Positions 62,709-64,000 of a DNA stretch of 64,000 nucleotides are shown piece by piece. The DNA lies in assembly GCF_001011155.1 (NCBI RefSeq), contig NZ_CP011479.1, positions 2,374,501 to 2,438,500 of the forward strand, read 5' to 3'. Source of the DNA: Hoeflea sp. IMCC20628. Lineage in GTDB: Bacteria > Pseudomonadota > Alphaproteobacteria > Rhizobiales > Rhizobiaceae. Positions within the stretch are counted from its first letter, which is position 1. Each line of letters opens with the position of its first letter. The translations under genes were made by a program, and so were the position numbers. A model generated the notes under the pieces. It did no database searches, was not told the origin of the DNA, and was given only the letters and a program-made list of their open reading frames with translations.

Positions 62709-63143
62709 TCAGTCTGGCAAGCTCATGTGACCGTCTTCGCCCAGAGGCATGAATGGATTGTGCGCCAATTCCCACAAATGCCCGTCCGGATCGGCGAAAT
62801 AGCCCGAATACCCGCCCCAAAACACCTCATGCGGCTTTTTCACCGGCTTGGCGCCGCATTCAACTGCAAACTCCCAGGCGGTATCGACTTCGGTGCGCGA
62901 ACCAAAATTGTGAGCCAAGGTAACGCCCTCAAAACCGTGCCGCCTTGTCGGCTCCTGGCCCGCGTCGGCAGCCAGCGCATCACGCCCGAACAGCCCCAGC
63001 ACAGTGCCATTCATGTGGAAAAACGTCACGCTGTCATTGGATGCGGAAGACCGCTTGAACCCCAATCTCTGATAGAACGCGGTCGCGACAGCGACATCGG
63101 CAACGCCGAGCGTGATCATGGTGATGCGCGGGTCAAAACTCAT
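62709..63143 (-). CDS. VOC family (glyoxalase-like) protein
   Basis: A 144-residue vicinal-oxygen-chelate fold protein: Ile-Thr-Leu-Gly-Val-Ala-Asp-Val-Ala, Phe-Tyr-Gln-Arg-Leu-Gly-Phe, Tyr-Ser-Gly-Tyr-Phe-Ala-Asp-Pro-Asp-Gly-His-Leu-Trp-Glu. The final Glu is the usual metal ligand. AGGAG precedes the ATG at 63143. Substrate unknown. Confidence 0.9.
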   Translation of the reverse strand: MSFDPRITMITLGVADVAVATAFYQRLGFKRSSASNDSVTFFHMNGTVLGLFGRDALAADAGQEPTRRHGFEGVTLAHNFGSRTEVDTAWEFAVECGAKPVKKPHEVFWGGYSGYFADPDGHLWELAHNPFMPLGEDGHMSLPD

Positions 63144-63267
63144 CGTCTGAAACTCCTGTAGCAACTCTGTCTGAACAGCCAGGCGCCTGCTTGGATTAGC
63201 ACATATAGAGAACAAACCTGCAAGCCAGCAGCAAGTCAAGACGCTACTGAAGATCGAGGCCTTTCGG

Positions 63268-64000
63268 CTACTCCCCGGTCCATTCCGGCATTCGCTTGTC
63301 GATGAAGGCGTTCATGCCTTCCTCCGCGTCACGGGCCAGCATGTTTTCGACCATCACCTGGGCGGTGTAATCATAAGCATCTTCCAGTGACATTTCGGCC
63401 TGGCGGTAGAAGGCCTCCTTGCCGATCTTCACCGTCAAAGGTGATTTGGAGGCAATGACATCGGCGTATTTCATCACCACCTGAGTCAGGTACTGGCGCG
63501 GCATGATCCGGTTGATCAGGCCGAACTCGCGCGCAGTCGAAGCGTCGATGGTTTCGCCGGTAAGCAGCATTTCCATGGCCTGCTTGCGGTGCACATTGCG
63601 ACTGAGCGCCACCATCGGGGTGGAGCAGAACAGCCCGATATTGACGCCGGGGGTGCAGAAGGCGGAAGTGTCCGTGCACATGGCCAGATCGCATGATGCC
63701 ACAAGCTGGCAGCCGGCAGCGGTGGCAAGGCCGTCGACCTCGGCGATCACCGGGACCGGCAGATGCACAATCGCCTGCATCAGTTCGGCGCAGAGTTTCA
63801 TGGATCGGGCAAAGAACGCCCTGCCCCGGTCCTCATCGGCACGGTGCAATGTCAGTTCCTTGAGGTCATGACCGGCGGAAAACAGCTTGCCGGGCGTCGC
63901 CGAGGCGATGATCACCACCCGGATGGCCTTGTCCTGACGGGTTGCATCCAGCGCATCCTTGAGCGCCTGCATCAGCGCAATCGACAAAGCGTTGGCCGGT
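63268..64000 (-). CDS. Enoyl-CoA hydratase/isomerase family protein (5' end outside window)
   Basis: A crotonase-fold enzyme, open to the right edge (about 243 residues visible). Near the edge Pro-Ala-Asn-Ala-Leu-Ser fits the start of the family's core; Ser-Ala-Gly-His-Asp-Leu-Lys-Glu is the first oxyanion loop and Gly-Leu-Ala-Thr-Ala-Ala-Gly-Cys-Gln-Leu the second. The catalytic acid pair is not obvious, so hydratase versus another activity is open. It ends Met-Pro-Glu-Trp-Thr-Gly-Glu, a typical finish. Confidence 0.9.
   Translation of the reverse strand, partial: PANALSIALMQALKDALDATRQDKAIRVVIIASATPGKLFSAGHDLKELTLHRADEDRGRAFFARSMKLCAELMQAIVHLPVPVIAEVDGLATAAGCQLVASCDLAMCTDTSAFCTPGVNIGLFCSTPMVALSRNVHRKQAMEMLLTGETIDASTAREFGLINRIMPRQYLTQVVMKYADVIASKSPLTVKIGKEAFYRQAEMSLEDAYDYTAQVMVENMLARDAEEGMNAFIDKRMPEWTGE

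Overview
The window looks like a stretch of chromosome from an alphaproteobacterium of the order Hyphomicrobiales (Rhizobiales), in or near Rhizobiaceae/Phyllobacteriaceae; a Hoeflea-like genus is my guess, not something the sequence proves. The reasons are the GC-rich codon use, NDUFA12 and DUF2155 proteins, the divK-pleD pair, an inactive-looking dihydroorotase fused into a pyrB operon, a DinB with an N-terminal cysteine extension, and the order clpP-clpX-lon-hupB. About 65 genes are called, almost all housekeeping, densely packed in short operons. No tRNA, rRNA, CRISPR array, prophage or intact insertion sequence was seen.

Layout. 1-10 kb: the tail of a gene that is probably RNase E, an aminotransferase, a periplasmic M48 protease and a DsbA-type thioredoxin, then accB-accC (start of fatty acid synthesis), aat (N-end rule), a very long OmpA-family protein, DUF2155 and the complex I accessory protein NDUFA12. 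10-18 kb: GNAT acetyltransferases, a DM13 protein, a YdcF protein, and the GatCAB amidotransferase genes in two places (gatB-ydcF and gatC-remnant-gatA), with a small DUF6455 gene preceded by a perfect FNR/FixK-type box and a YjhX-type gene between them. 18-28 kb: methyltransferase, UPF0173 hydrolase, ruvX, small membrane proteins, an AEC transporter, an AidB-like flavoprotein, then pyrB-pyrC'-plsY-dprA. 28-36 kb: topA-rnr-DUF983-NUDIX-MFS-rpmG. 36-43 kb: pleD and divK (cell-cycle signalling) face DUF3572-HAD-dinB and a GT-C-like membrane protein. 42-52 kb: dnaE, hupB, lon, clpX and clpP, all on the minus strand; lon has a good candidate heat-shock (sigma-32) promoter.

52-64 kb is the accessory part. 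It holds an Asn/Gln-repeat secreted protein with a crystallin-like end, a secreted protein made of a duplicated module, a cytochrome P450, a cupin, small exported proteins, a MetY-type sulfhydrylase, a histidine kinase with its own single-domain response regulator, and a secreted lectin that is nothing but three near-identical beta-trefoil repeats. The kinase, regulator and lectin sit between metY and a CoA-binding protein gene, which are often neighbours in related genomes, so this block looks like an insertion. The window ends in VOC and enoyl-CoA hydratase genes, the latter cut by the edge.

The most interesting signals are modest in scale: the FNR-box DUF6455 gene, the catalytically disabled PyrC', the repeat-built secreted proteins, the lectin/two-component block, two fragments of decayed GNAT genes (one still translationally coupled inside the gatC-gatA operon), and the apparent loss of aroQ from its usual place before accB.
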